A stretch of DNA of 28,045 nucleotides from HK-STAS-PATE-42 sp964461505 (GTDB taxonomy: Bacteria > Patescibacteriota > Saccharimonadia > Saccharimonadales > HK-STAS-PATE-42), in NCBI GenBank assembly GCA_964461505.1, contig CAYWUW010000009.1:1-28045 (forward strand). The letters are read 5' to 3'. The position numbers and the translations under genes were made by a program. Position 1 is the stretch's first letter, and every line of letters begins with the position of its first letter. Below, piece after piece: positions 14,702-21,066 of this stretch. The notes below the pieces were generated by a model, which had not been told where the DNA came from, made no database searches, and worked only from the letters and a program-made list of their open reading frames with translations.

Positions 14702-14968
14702 TTAAAGCTCTTCTTCAATCGCAAAAACTTCCGCCGCATCCGGATGATACCCAAAAAGCGCTTGTTTAGTCAAACGTTTCAAATCTCTAGAGGTCATCGC
14801 CGCATGCCTCTTCACACTCTTAGAAATCTTCTTTTCAACCTGCAAAGCAAAATTCTCTGCCGCACCAAGCGGAGTCATCACCGCTCGGCAAGCATGAACA
14901 ACTCCATCCTTAAGCTTATCCCCGCTATAAGTTTCCACCCTTCCATCAGTTTTATGAATTCTTGTCAT
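14702..14968 (-). CDS. Stand-alone ATP-cone domain protein
   Basis: The ATP-cone is a nucleotide-sensing domain best known at the N-terminus of ribonucleotide reductases and in the repressor NrdR. This 88-residue protein is essentially one cone: IHKTDGRVETYSGDKLKDGVVHACRAV (4-30), then a helical part with KKISKSVKRHAAMTSRDLKRLTKQALFGYHPDAAEVFAIEEEL. No zinc ribbon (as in NrdR) and no reductase domain is attached, and none lies nearby. It might regulate a protein encoded elsewhere by sensing ATP or dATP; this is inference. TAAGCTTA lies inside at 14911. A similar C-terminal fragment may exist at 13203-13292. Confidence 0.85.
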   Translation of the reverse strand: MTRIHKTDGRVETYSGDKLKDGVVHACRAVMTPLGAAENFALQVEKKISKSVKRHAAMTSRDLKRLTKQALFGYHPDAAEVFAIEEEL

Positions 14969-15081
14969 TTTTATTTTTAAAATTTATTCTAAAAAGATAA
15001 CCTTAAGCTTAATCCTATCACCACCCAAACCCAGCCGTCAAACCTCTTCCTATCTACCACCCAAACTTAAACCCCACCACA

Positions 15082-15505
15082 GTCATTCCCGCGCAGGCGG
15101 GAATCTTAGATCTAAATTAAGCTTAGCTCCAATCTCCGTCATCCCCAGCCATGGCATGTCGCCATGACATGCTCGACTGGGGATCCAGTCAAAAAGAATT
15201 AAGCTTAATCACCCGCCACTGTCATTCTGAACGTATGTGAAGAATCCAGTCAAAAAAGAATTCCTTATTTAATTAGATCCTGAAACGAGTTCAGGATGAC
15301 AAAAGACGTTCTACTAGATCCCTACGTCACTTAGCTACGTTCGCTCCTCTGGATGACAAAAAAAGACGTACATACTGAAACCCAAGAGATCTCTCGACAA
15401 GCTCGAGATGACAATTCTTAGGCTGAACTTAAGTTCCCAACGCTGTCATCCCCAGCACCTTTCTCAGTCATCCCGGCGCAAGCCGGGATCCATGCTACGC
15501 AAGAG
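15082..15505. repeat. Intergenic hairpin-repeat array 2
   Basis: The gap 14969-15522 has no credible gene. It holds a GTCATTCCCGC / GCGGGAAT hairpin (15083-15105), TAAGCTTA (15118), a GTCATCCCCAG / CTGGGGATCC hairpin split by an insert (15138-15185), TAAGCTTA (15200), a GTCATTCTGAA / AGAATCC hairpin (about 15221-15248), ATCCTGAA / TTCAGGAT (15278-15296), a GGATGAC-ended one (about 15318-15358), a GAGATCTCTCG / CGAGATGAC one (about 15387-15412), and a GTCATCCCGGC / GCCGGGATCC one (15468-15491). The order of the first part matches array 1. Confidence 0.8.
15149..15171 (+). mobile_element. 23-bp palindromic mini-insert, copy 3
   Basis: CCATGGCATGTC followed by GCCATGACATG separates the CCCCAG arm from the CTCGACTGGGG loop and right arm. 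The same hairpin without the insert is at 5173-5198, so the empty site can be read directly. The unit can form CATGGC / GCCATG or, alternatively, CATGTC / GACATG. Confidence 0.75.
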
Positions 15506-15522
15506 GAGCAAAGAGGCTAAGC

Positions 15523-16212
15523 TTAAATCAAACCCATACTATTTGCCAAAATAACCCAAGAACCAAAAACGCCCAAAACCCCACACAAAAAACTGACCTT
15601 AGCCCCATGCTTCTTCCTAAACTTTTCCAAATCACTCAACTTATAACCATAAAGCAAGAACAAAAACACCACCCAAATCAAAACCGTTGCCGAAAGCCAA
15701 ACCACACCAAGTTCAAAAAAGCCAAAACCGCCTCCTTTTTGCATTAGCCAGATCCCACCCAAAAACAAGCCCAGCTCTGCAACCAAAATGCTCAGGCCAT
15801 TAAAAACTCCAAACAAAAAATCATTCTCAGCCTTGCCAACCAACCTGCTAAGCTTAACAATCCTCATTCTTAACCGGCCTTCCGAATCTCGCCTCGGCCC
15901 CACTTTATAAACATACAAATTAAATAATCCCCAAATTAACAATACCGAAGAATAAACATAAGATGCCAACCTCAATTCTAAGCCATTCCAACCAACCAAG
16001 GCAGAAGAGGCCTCCCAGCCCACATACAAAATCGGAGCCACCACCACGCTAGTTCCTAACCAAAAAATAACATTGTTTAACAAAAGCCTGCGCATATCTG
16101 CATGATGCCCCATAACACTCACCGAAAAAATCAAGGCATTCCCCATCGATCTCAAATTTAATCCCGCCAGAAAAACCATCAACACCCCTAAGCTTAATAA
16201 AAATCCATTCAT
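15523..16212 (-). CDS. Six-helix membrane protein, unrecognised
   Basis: The 229-residue protein has about six hydrophobic segments: 2-20 (GFLLSLGVLMVFLAGLN), about 46-68, 84-106, 136-160, 170-192 and 208-228. A basic loop (about 106-130, PRRDSEGRLRMRIVKLSRLVGKAEND) lies in the middle. The 3+3 arrangement with a central charged loop recalls LysE/GAP-type or cytochrome-biogenesis-type transporters, but I cannot assign it. It follows the 16221 gene by eight bases and is surely co-transcribed with it. Its stop codon is formed by a TAAGCTTA palindrome (15518-15525). Confidence 0.82.
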   Translation of the reverse strand: MNGFLLSLGVLMVFLAGLNLRSMGNALIFSVSVMGHHADMRRLLLNNVIFWLGTSVVVAPILYVGWEASSALVGWNGLELRLASYVYSSVLLIWGLFNLYVYKVGPRRDSEGRLRMRIVKLSRLVGKAENDFLFGVFNGLSILVAELGLFLGGIWLMQKGGGFGFFELGVVWLSATVLIWVVFLFLLYGYKLSDLEKFRKKHGAKVSFLCGVLGVFGSWVILANSMGLI

Positions 16213-16220
16213 ACCAAAAA

Positions 16221-17054
16221 CTATTCCGCCTCCTCTTTATTCGAATCTACCTCATGGAACTTGCAACCAGATTGATCCACTTTTGCGCATCTTTGGGCAT
16301 CATTCTTTAAAAGATAACCACAGCGATATTCCGCCTTAAGCTTAGGTTCATCATAATCAAAAACTACACAATCCGGCAAATCATCTCCGTCGGTTCCGTT
16401 TACCTTAAGCTTAGCCAGATCTTGCAAAGCCACCTTTTGCCAGCTATAAGTTTTATTTTTGCTATCAACTCTCGCCACAAAAATATTCCAGATTTCGCCC
16501 TGTCTATACGGGCAATCAACCTTTCCATCTGCCGCCACCAGCTTTGCCGAACCATTAGAACCAGAATAATCCACCGCGCTATTTAACCAAGCCGGAGCGC
16601 TTCCCGCTTTTGCCCGCAGTTCAAAGTTTTTAGAAACCGGCAGCCCTACCTCTTGCTTCACAACATCTAAGCTTAACCCCGCCTTTTTAAGTTCAGCCAG
16701 AACCCCAAAGTTCTTTTCTGCACCGGGCACAACCAACATATTATCAGCTCCAAAATAAGCCGTCCCATCGCTACCGACAACTCTTCTAAAACCTTGCTGT
16801 GTATCTAGCTCAACCTGCCTGCCACACGCCCAAACCTCAAACCCAACCTTTTTGCTAGTTGCCGTTGCCTCGCTAAATCCTAAAGAAATTAGCAAAACCG
16901 CATGCACCACAGTTATCATAGCCGCACAAATCGCAAAACTAACGTTCTTCTTTCGGCCTTTAGAAACCAACCTAAACAGCAGAACCGCAATCCCCGCATA
17001 AAGCATCAAGCCTGCCCACATCACCACACTTAGGCTCGTATAATCCCACCGCAT
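16221..17054 (-). CDS. Membrane-anchored Cys-containing extracytoplasmic protein, unrecognised
   Basis: The 277-residue protein has two N-terminal membrane segments (about 8-28 and 37-60) followed by an external domain of about 215 residues. This domain contains FEVWACGRQVELD near 73-85 and a Cys-rich end (DCPYRQGEIW, LPDCVVFDYDEP, YRCGYL, QRCAK, SGCKFHEVD). The even-spaced cysteines suggest disulfides outside the cell. No enzyme motif is visible. It is the first gene of a two-gene operon with the six-helix membrane protein, so the two may form one envelope complex. Several TAAGCTTA copies (16337, 16406, 16668) lie inside. Confidence 0.82.
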   Translation of the reverse strand: MRWDYTSLSVVMWAGLMLYAGIAVLLFRLVSKGRKKNVSFAICAAMITVVHAVLLISLGFSEATATSKKVGFEVWACGRQVELDTQQGFRRVVGSDGTAYFGADNMLVVPGAEKNFGVLAELKKAGLSLDVVKQEVGLPVSKNFELRAKAGSAPAWLNSAVDYSGSNGSAKLVAADGKVDCPYRQGEIWNIFVARVDSKNKTYSWQKVALQDLAKLKVNGTDGDDLPDCVVFDYDEPKLKAEYRCGYLLKNDAQRCAKVDQSGCKFHEVDSNKEEAE

Positions 17055-17089
17055 TTTTAAAAACTTAAGTTTAATCTACTATCTCTACC

Positions 17090-17095
17090 AGTATA
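17090..17095 (-). promoter_or_regulatory. -10 element for the 17054-15523 operon
   Basis: Minus-strand TATACT at 17090-17095 lies 35 bases before the ATG at 17054. The variant TAAGTTTA (17066-17073) lies in the leader. The -35 is weak. Confidence 0.45.
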
Positions 17096-17195
17096 CCACG
17101 CCCGTAACGCAAAAGAATTGCTCACCTACGCAGGGCAAATACTTTTTTGTTTCTTTTTTTAAAAAAAGCAAATATAGAGGAATTTTTATAACTAG

Positions 17196-17215
17196 ATCCC
17201 CGCTTTCGCGGGGAT
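17196..17215. repeat. Perfect hairpin between convergently spaced transcription units
   Basis: ATCCCCGC / GCGGGGAT with a TTTC loop, eight perfect pairs, is a minimal member of the intergenic hairpin family. It lies 31 bases after the permease stop codon (minus strand) and may end that transcript, though no T-run follows. Confidence 0.6.
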
Positions 17216-17246
17216 AACGTGACTGTATCAGATGATTTAGGCCTTT

Positions 17247-18524
17247 TTATTCGTAGCGTAAAGCCTCAATTGCATCCAATTTAGAGGCCCTTCTTGCTGG
17301 CAAAGTTCCGGCCAAAAAAGCAATCACCATAATAATGAACATAATTACCACAATCGAACTAATCGGAAACGATGTTAACTCAAAACCAACTAGATCTTTC
17401 AAAAAGCTCTTTGTTGCTAGCTTATTAACAATTTTTCCAACACCTATTCCTGCCAAAGAGCCCAACAAGCTCCCCCAGAATCCAAGCAAAATCGCCTCTG
17501 TACTAAACACCAAAAAGAGTTTTCTGCGGCTCATTCCAACCGCCTTCATCAAACCAATTTCTTTTGTTCTTTCTTGAACCGACATCAAAAGCGTGTTTAC
17601 AATCCCAAAGCTTGCCGCCAAAAGGGCAATTCCCGCAAAAAAATTAAGAACCATAATTACCGCGCTAATCACTTGCTTAAAAACTCCAATCCGATCTTGC
17701 ACCGTTGTCGCCTCGTAACCTTTAGCGGCCAAATCCTCTTTTATCTTTGTCAAACCTTCCTCCCCAATCTTCGTGTCAAACTTTGCCGTTAAATATGGCT
17801 GCTGGTTCTTAAGTTCACTAGGCAGGCCTTCTGTTTGAATATCATAAAGAACTTGCATCAGCGGCTTATTCAACATTAAACCTCCGGTGCTAACCAAGTT
17901 CTGTTCCTGCACACCAACAACCTGAGCCTTAACCTCTTTAATTTGCCCCGTCGGAGTCTTCATCGCCAAAATCACACTTTTACCAACCGCATCTTCGCTA
18001 GAACCAAACCCCAACACACTTAAATAGCTCTTTGTTAAAAGAACTTCATTCGCGCTAGAATCATTCTTCGGATCTCGCCCCGCAGCTAAGCTTAAATTAA
18101 TCCCATCGTAGTAAGATCCTACCGTTACCTTAAACTTATCACCCCCGCTAGTAATATATTCTGGAGATAACAAATAATCCATTTCTACATCACTAACCCC
18201 AGGTTCAGCAGCAATCTTTTCAATATCCTTCTGCCCCAATAATGTCATTTGGAGCCCGCCCGCATTCGTTGTTGTTCTTTCAGGATCATACACCTCTGGG
18301 CCGGTATCTAAAGGATTTTTACTCTTCCCCTGAATTATCAACATATCTTCCGCCCCAATATTCCCAACCTGCTCATCAATATAAGTTGCAATGCCAGAAC
18401 CAATCCCGTTTGTTAAGGTTAGCGTAATCGAACCAATAAAAATTGCCAGAATCGTTAAAGCGGTTCTAAGCTTGCTCCGCTTTAAATTACTGCTCGCCAT
18501 TCTTAAAGTATCTCGAAGTTTCAT
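17247..18524 (-). CDS. ABC transporter permease, MacB/FtsX type
   Basis: Permease of a type VII ABC system (MacB-LolCDE class), which moves substrates or transmits force across the membrane. I use the ATG at 18524 (425 residues); the longer frame to 18554 would overlap the ATPase gene. GGTAGG lies eight bases before this ATG. The layout is typical: amphipathic start MKLRDTLRMASSNLKRSKLRTALTILAIFIG with the first membrane segment (about 19-40), an external MacB-like domain (about 45-275), then three C-terminal segments (about 285-310, 340-365, 385-410) and the cytoplasmic QERTKEIGLMKAVGMSRRKLFLVF motif. It follows its ATPase closely. Substrate unknown. Confidence 0.93.
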   Translation of the reverse strand: MKLRDTLRMASSNLKRSKLRTALTILAIFIGSITLTLTNGIGSGIATYIDEQVGNIGAEDMLIIQGKSKNPLDTGPEVYDPERTTTNAGGLQMTLLGQKDIEKIAAEPGVSDVEMDYLLSPEYITSGGDKFKVTVGSYYDGINLSLAAGRDPKNDSSANEVLLTKSYLSVLGFGSSEDAVGKSVILAMKTPTGQIKEVKAQVVGVQEQNLVSTGGLMLNKPLMQVLYDIQTEGLPSELKNQQPYLTAKFDTKIGEEGLTKIKEDLAAKGYEATTVQDRIGVFKQVISAVIMVLNFFAGIALLAASFGIVNTLLMSVQERTKEIGLMKAVGMSRRKLFLVFSTEAILLGFWGSLLGSLAGIGVGKIVNKLATKSFLKDLVGFELTSFPISSIVVIMFIIMVIAFLAGTLPARRASKLDAIEALRYE

Positions 18525-18531
18525 TTTTAAC

Positions 18532-19233
18532 CTACCTTTTCTCAATCCTTCCATCTTTAATTCTTACCGAGCGCCCGCATTTTGCCGCCAGATCACCATC
18601 GTGCGTTACCACAATTAAAGTAATCTTTTGTTCTGTATTAAGCTTAAATAAGATGTTTTCAATCATCTTTCCAGTCGCGCTATCTAAATTTCCGGTTGGC
18701 TCATCTGCAAAAATTACCTCCGGATTATTCACCAAAGCTCGTGCAATACAAACCCGCTGCTTTTGCCCACCACTCAAATCATTGGCTTTATTTTTAGCTT
18801 TATCGGCCAGGCCAACTTCTGCCAGAACCTCCATACCGCGCTTTTCTCGAGCTTTTTTGCCAATTCCAGCAATTCTAAGCGGCAACACAACATTATTCAA
18901 AACCGTATCATTGCCATTCAAAAAAAACTGCTGAAACACAAACCCAAACTTGGCATTTCTCAGTTTATCGCCTTCGCGCCCCTTAAGCTTAGCAATTTCC
19001 AAGCCTTCAATTTTTAAGCTTCCAGAAGTAGGTGAATCTAACGTTGCTAAAAGGTGCATTAAAGTAGATTTTCCAGATCCACTTTTACCAACAATCGCCA
19101 CACTTTCACCTCTTTTAATTTCTAAATCTACCGAATTAAGAGCCGTAAACTTGCTTTCTTTTTTGCCATAAACCTTAGTTAAGTTTTTAGCCTCAACAAT
19201 CAAATCAGATTTATCAACAACCTTTTTAGCCAT
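18532..19233 (-). CDS. ABC transporter ATP-binding protein, LolD/MacB type
   Basis: ATPase partner of the downstream permease. I use the ATG at 19233 (233 residues), because TATAAT at 19243-19248 lies just upstream and the family normally begins near LIVEAKNLTKVYG; the frame open to 19308 adds 25 unlikely residues. Motifs are complete: Walker A GKSGSGKS 49-56, Q-loop Gln101, signature LSGGQ 153-157, Walker B IFADE 174-178 and the switch His211 in VVTHD. The gap to the permease start is seven bases, so translation is likely coupled. A two-gene operon without an adaptor protein suits a monoderm export or resistance system. Confidence 0.96.
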   Translation of the reverse strand: MAKKVVDKSDLIVEAKNLTKVYGKKESKFTALNSVDLEIKRGESVAIVGKSGSGKSTLMHLLATLDSPTSGSLKIEGLEIAKLKGREGDKLRNAKFGFVFQQFFLNGNDTVLNNVVLPLRIAGIGKKAREKRGMEVLAEVGLADKAKNKANDLSGGQKQRVCIARALVNNPEVIFADEPTGNLDSATGKMIENILFKLNTEQKITLIVVTHDGDLAAKCGRSVRIKDGRIEKR

Positions 19234-19242
19234 ATCCTTAGT

Positions 19243-19248
19243 ATTATA
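19243..19248 (-). promoter_or_regulatory. -10 element of the ABC operon, nearly leaderless
   Basis: Minus-strand TATAAT lies nine bases before the ATG at 19233. AAGGAT touches the ATG directly, too close to serve as a Shine-Dalgarno. This position decides the start chosen for the ATPase. Confidence 0.6.
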
Positions 19249-19398
19249 CCACCCACCAATCATTAAGTTTATGTATATTTTTAAAACAATAACAGCCCGC
19301 AGTGGCAACTCTAGAAAAACTCAATCCACAAAAAATTAGCCAGAAAAAATCTACCAACAGACAGTTACAAAGCTATCTGCAAAAGCCTAGTTTAAGCT

Positions 19399-19914
19399 TT
19401 AAACCAATTGCTGTGAAGAAAGATAATTAATCTCGTTGATTACATCCAACAAAGCTTGCGCCCTAAGCTTTTCGCCTGTAATTTGCTGAGCCGCCTCATA
19501 GGTTGGCTGAATTAAGCTTGGGTCATCACTAGCTCTAAGCATCATCAAATACTTTTCAAACCTTTCTTCTGGGCTTAAATCAATGTGCTGCATTAACGGC
19601 CGAAGCTCTTGCAAAGCAGAAACCTTAATTTGCTCAATTGAATCCATCGGGTCGGCCTGAACATCATCCACAACTGGAGTTGGAGCAGGAGCTGGAACTG
19701 GAGTCGGCGCCGGAGCCGGAGTCACAACCGGAGCCGCAGCAGCACTCGCCGCCATCTTTGGCTCACTACCAACTGCTTCAAAATCTAAGCTGTTATCGCG
19801 GTTAACCTCTTGCGGCCCAGCTTGCACACTGGCTAAAGCTTTCGCCAAATCATCGTTTACATCAGTTTGCGCTTGACTAGCTTGCGCTGTAGAATTATCT
19901 GTTACAGGATTCAT
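19399..19914 (-). CDS. Pro/Ala-rich linker protein with conserved helical C-terminus
   Basis: The 171-residue protein has an acidic, Gln/Ala-rich N-terminus (1-60), a Pro-Ala-Thr linker of short repeats (about 56-85, PAPAPTPVPAPAPTPV) and a helical C-terminal domain (about 90-170) with EQIKVSALQELRPLMQHIDLSPEERFEKYLMMLRA. No signal peptide or membrane segment is present. I recall similar C-termini in Saccharibacteria proteins, but the function is unknown. The gene faces away from tilS. A TAAGGGTGGGC stretch just before the ATG contains a possible Shine-Dalgarno. Only near-variants of the palindrome (TAAGCTTT, TAAGCTTG) lie inside, three of them. Confidence 0.85.
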   Translation of the reverse strand: MNPVTDNSTAQASQAQTDVNDDLAKALASVQAGPQEVNRDNSLDFEAVGSEPKMAASAAAAPVVTPAPAPTPVPAPAPTPVVDDVQADPMDSIEQIKVSALQELRPLMQHIDLSPEERFEKYLMMLRASDDPSLIQPTYEAAQQITGEKLRAQALLDVINEINYLSSQQLV

Positions 19915-19946
19915 ATGCCCACCCTTAAAATTACTTCTTAAGCTTA

Positions 19947-19976
19947 AGTATACATAAGCACTTCAATATTTTTCAA
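19947..19976 (-). promoter_or_regulatory. Promoter of the Pro/Ala-rich protein gene
   Basis: Minus-strand TTGAAA (19971-19976), an 18-bp spacer and TATACT (19947-19952), followed immediately by TAAGCTTA (19939-19946) at the likely start of transcription. It is divergent from tilS (start 19993). Confidence 0.6.
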
Positions 19977-19992
19977 GTACTTTTTATTAAAG

Positions 19993-20979
19993 ATGCCAAA
20001 CACCGCAAACAAATCTGTACTCATCGCCGTTTCTGGAGGCCTCGATTCCACCGTGCTGCTTTTTGCGCTCGCCAAAAACCTGCAAGCTCCCAACCTGGCA
20101 TGCTCAAACAAGATCGATCTACTCATTCAAAATTTTATTAAAGATACTAACCTTAACCAAATCGAAGCCATCTATTTGGATCATTCCCAGCGCCCCGATA
20201 CCAAGCTAGATCTTCAAGCTGTGCAAAAAATCTGTACAAAATTCAATCTCACACTTAATCACCAAAAGCTAGATCTTCCCCCAAATTGCTCAGAAGAACT
20301 CGCCAGAAAAAATCGTTACCAAGCCTTAAGCTTAACCTTGCAAAAAAAGAATCTCGATCACATCATAACCGCCCATCACGCCGACGATGTTTTAGAAACT
20401 GCTCTCATCAACTTAAAAAGAGGCAGCGGGCCCAAAGGTTTAAGTTCGCTAGCTCACCACCCAAACGGAACTTGGCGCCCGTTCTTAGCTAACTTCCAAA
20501 ACAATCTTTTTATCACCAAGGCCGATTTACTAAATTATGCTAAGCTTAACAAGCTCACTTGGCACGAAGATTCCACCAACCAAAGCTCCAACTATTTTAG
20601 AAACCGCCTCCGCGTTAAGCTTAAAACTAGCCATCAACAAACCAAGCAAAAATTCCTAAACCTGCTCGCCGCAAGCTCTAAGCTTAATTCAGCCCTAAAT
20701 ATAGAACTCACAAAGCTAGATTTCGCCCTCCGCCACAATAATCTTCAGCAAAATCTTTATTCAAGACCCAACTTTTTAAAGCTAGAACCAAAACTCCAAC
20801 AACAATTCATCCACCTTAAGCTTAGCCAGCTCGGCTATGATGTTAATCAGCAATCTGTAAAAAGAGCCGTTCAGTTTGTTCAAGAAGCCAAAACCAGCAA
20901 AACTATTCAACTTAAAGGATGCCACATCACCATCTTGCAAAAAGATACTTTTCTGTTCCAACCTCTAGCCAAAAAATGA
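19993..20979 (+). CDS. tilS: tRNA(Ile)-lysidine synthase
   Basis: Converts C34 of tRNA-Ile(CAU) to lysidine using ATP and lysine, so that the tRNA reads AUA; essential in most bacteria. The 328-residue protein begins with the PP-loop pyrophosphatase motif SGGLDS (15-20), followed by IYLDHSQRPD, NRYQAL, and ITAHHADDVLETALINLKRGSG, which carries the conserved His and Asp residues. WHEDSTNQSSNYFRNRLR is the family signature after the catalytic domain. It is shorter than the E. coli enzyme (about 430) and resembles the compact form with reduced C-terminal domains. It uses TGA as stop, inside the -10 region of ftsH. Five TAAGCTTA copies lie within. Confidence 0.96.
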   Translation: MPNTANKSVLIAVSGGLDSTVLLFALAKNLQAPNLACSNKIDLLIQNFIKDTNLNQIEAIYLDHSQRPDTKLDLQAVQKICTKFNLTLNHQKLDLPPNCSEELARKNRYQALSLTLQKKNLDHIITAHHADDVLETALINLKRGSGPKGLSSLAHHPNGTWRPFLANFQNNLFITKADLLNYAKLNKLTWHEDSTNQSSNYFRNRLRVKLKTSHQQTKQKFLNLLAASSKLNSALNIELTKLDFALRHNNLQQNLYSRPNFLKLEPKLQQQFIHLKLSQLGYDVNQQSVKRAVQFVQEAKTSKTIQLKGCHITILQKDTFLFQPLAKK

Positions 20980-20985
20980 TATAAT
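20980..20985 (+). promoter_or_regulatory. ftsH promoter -10
   Basis: TATAAT begins one base after the tilS stop codon. The start of transcription would fall near 20992, inside the adjoining CIRCE-like operator. The leader to the ATG at 21067 is about 75 nt. The -35 is poor. Confidence 0.6.
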
Positions 20986-21011
20986 CAGCACTTGAAGCAT
21001 CGGAGTGCTTA
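20985..21011 (+). promoter_or_regulatory. CIRCE-like HrcA operator on the ftsH promoter
   Basis: TCAGCACTT, nine bases, GAGTGCTTA. The CIRCE consensus is TTAGCACTC-N9-GAGTGCTAA, so the arms match 7/9 and 8/9 with exactly the right spacer. The core AGCACT / AGTGCT is perfectly inverted. It overlaps the last base of the -10 and the start of transcription, where HrcA normally blocks RNA polymerase. An hrcA gene is in this window at 24310. Confidence 0.85.
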
Positions 21012-21066
21012 TAGAACTCTAAACCTCTAAGATTAAAAGTAAGCAAAGATCAACCAAAGATTATTT

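Noticed and set aside
15082..15505. CRISPR-like array of repeats
   Set aside because: Units are of different sequence and length, are palindromic, have no uniform spacers, and no cas gene is near. They are intergenic hairpins.
17140..17172. T-run/A-run palindrome as an intrinsic terminator
   Set aside because: The stem is almost purely A-T and imperfect; the GC hairpin at 17196-17215 is a better candidate, though it lacks a T-run.
19956..19980. A second CIRCE-like inverted repeat (AAGCACTT / AAGTACTT) between the 19914 gene and tilS
   Set aside because: The gap between the half-sites is 13 instead of 11 bases and one core base is wrong, so it does not fit the CIRCE geometry.
20977..20979. 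Recoding of TGA as in Gracilibacteria or Absconditabacteria
   Set aside because: tilS ends on this TGA right at the expected family end, and no core gene here has an internal TGA, so the code is standard.
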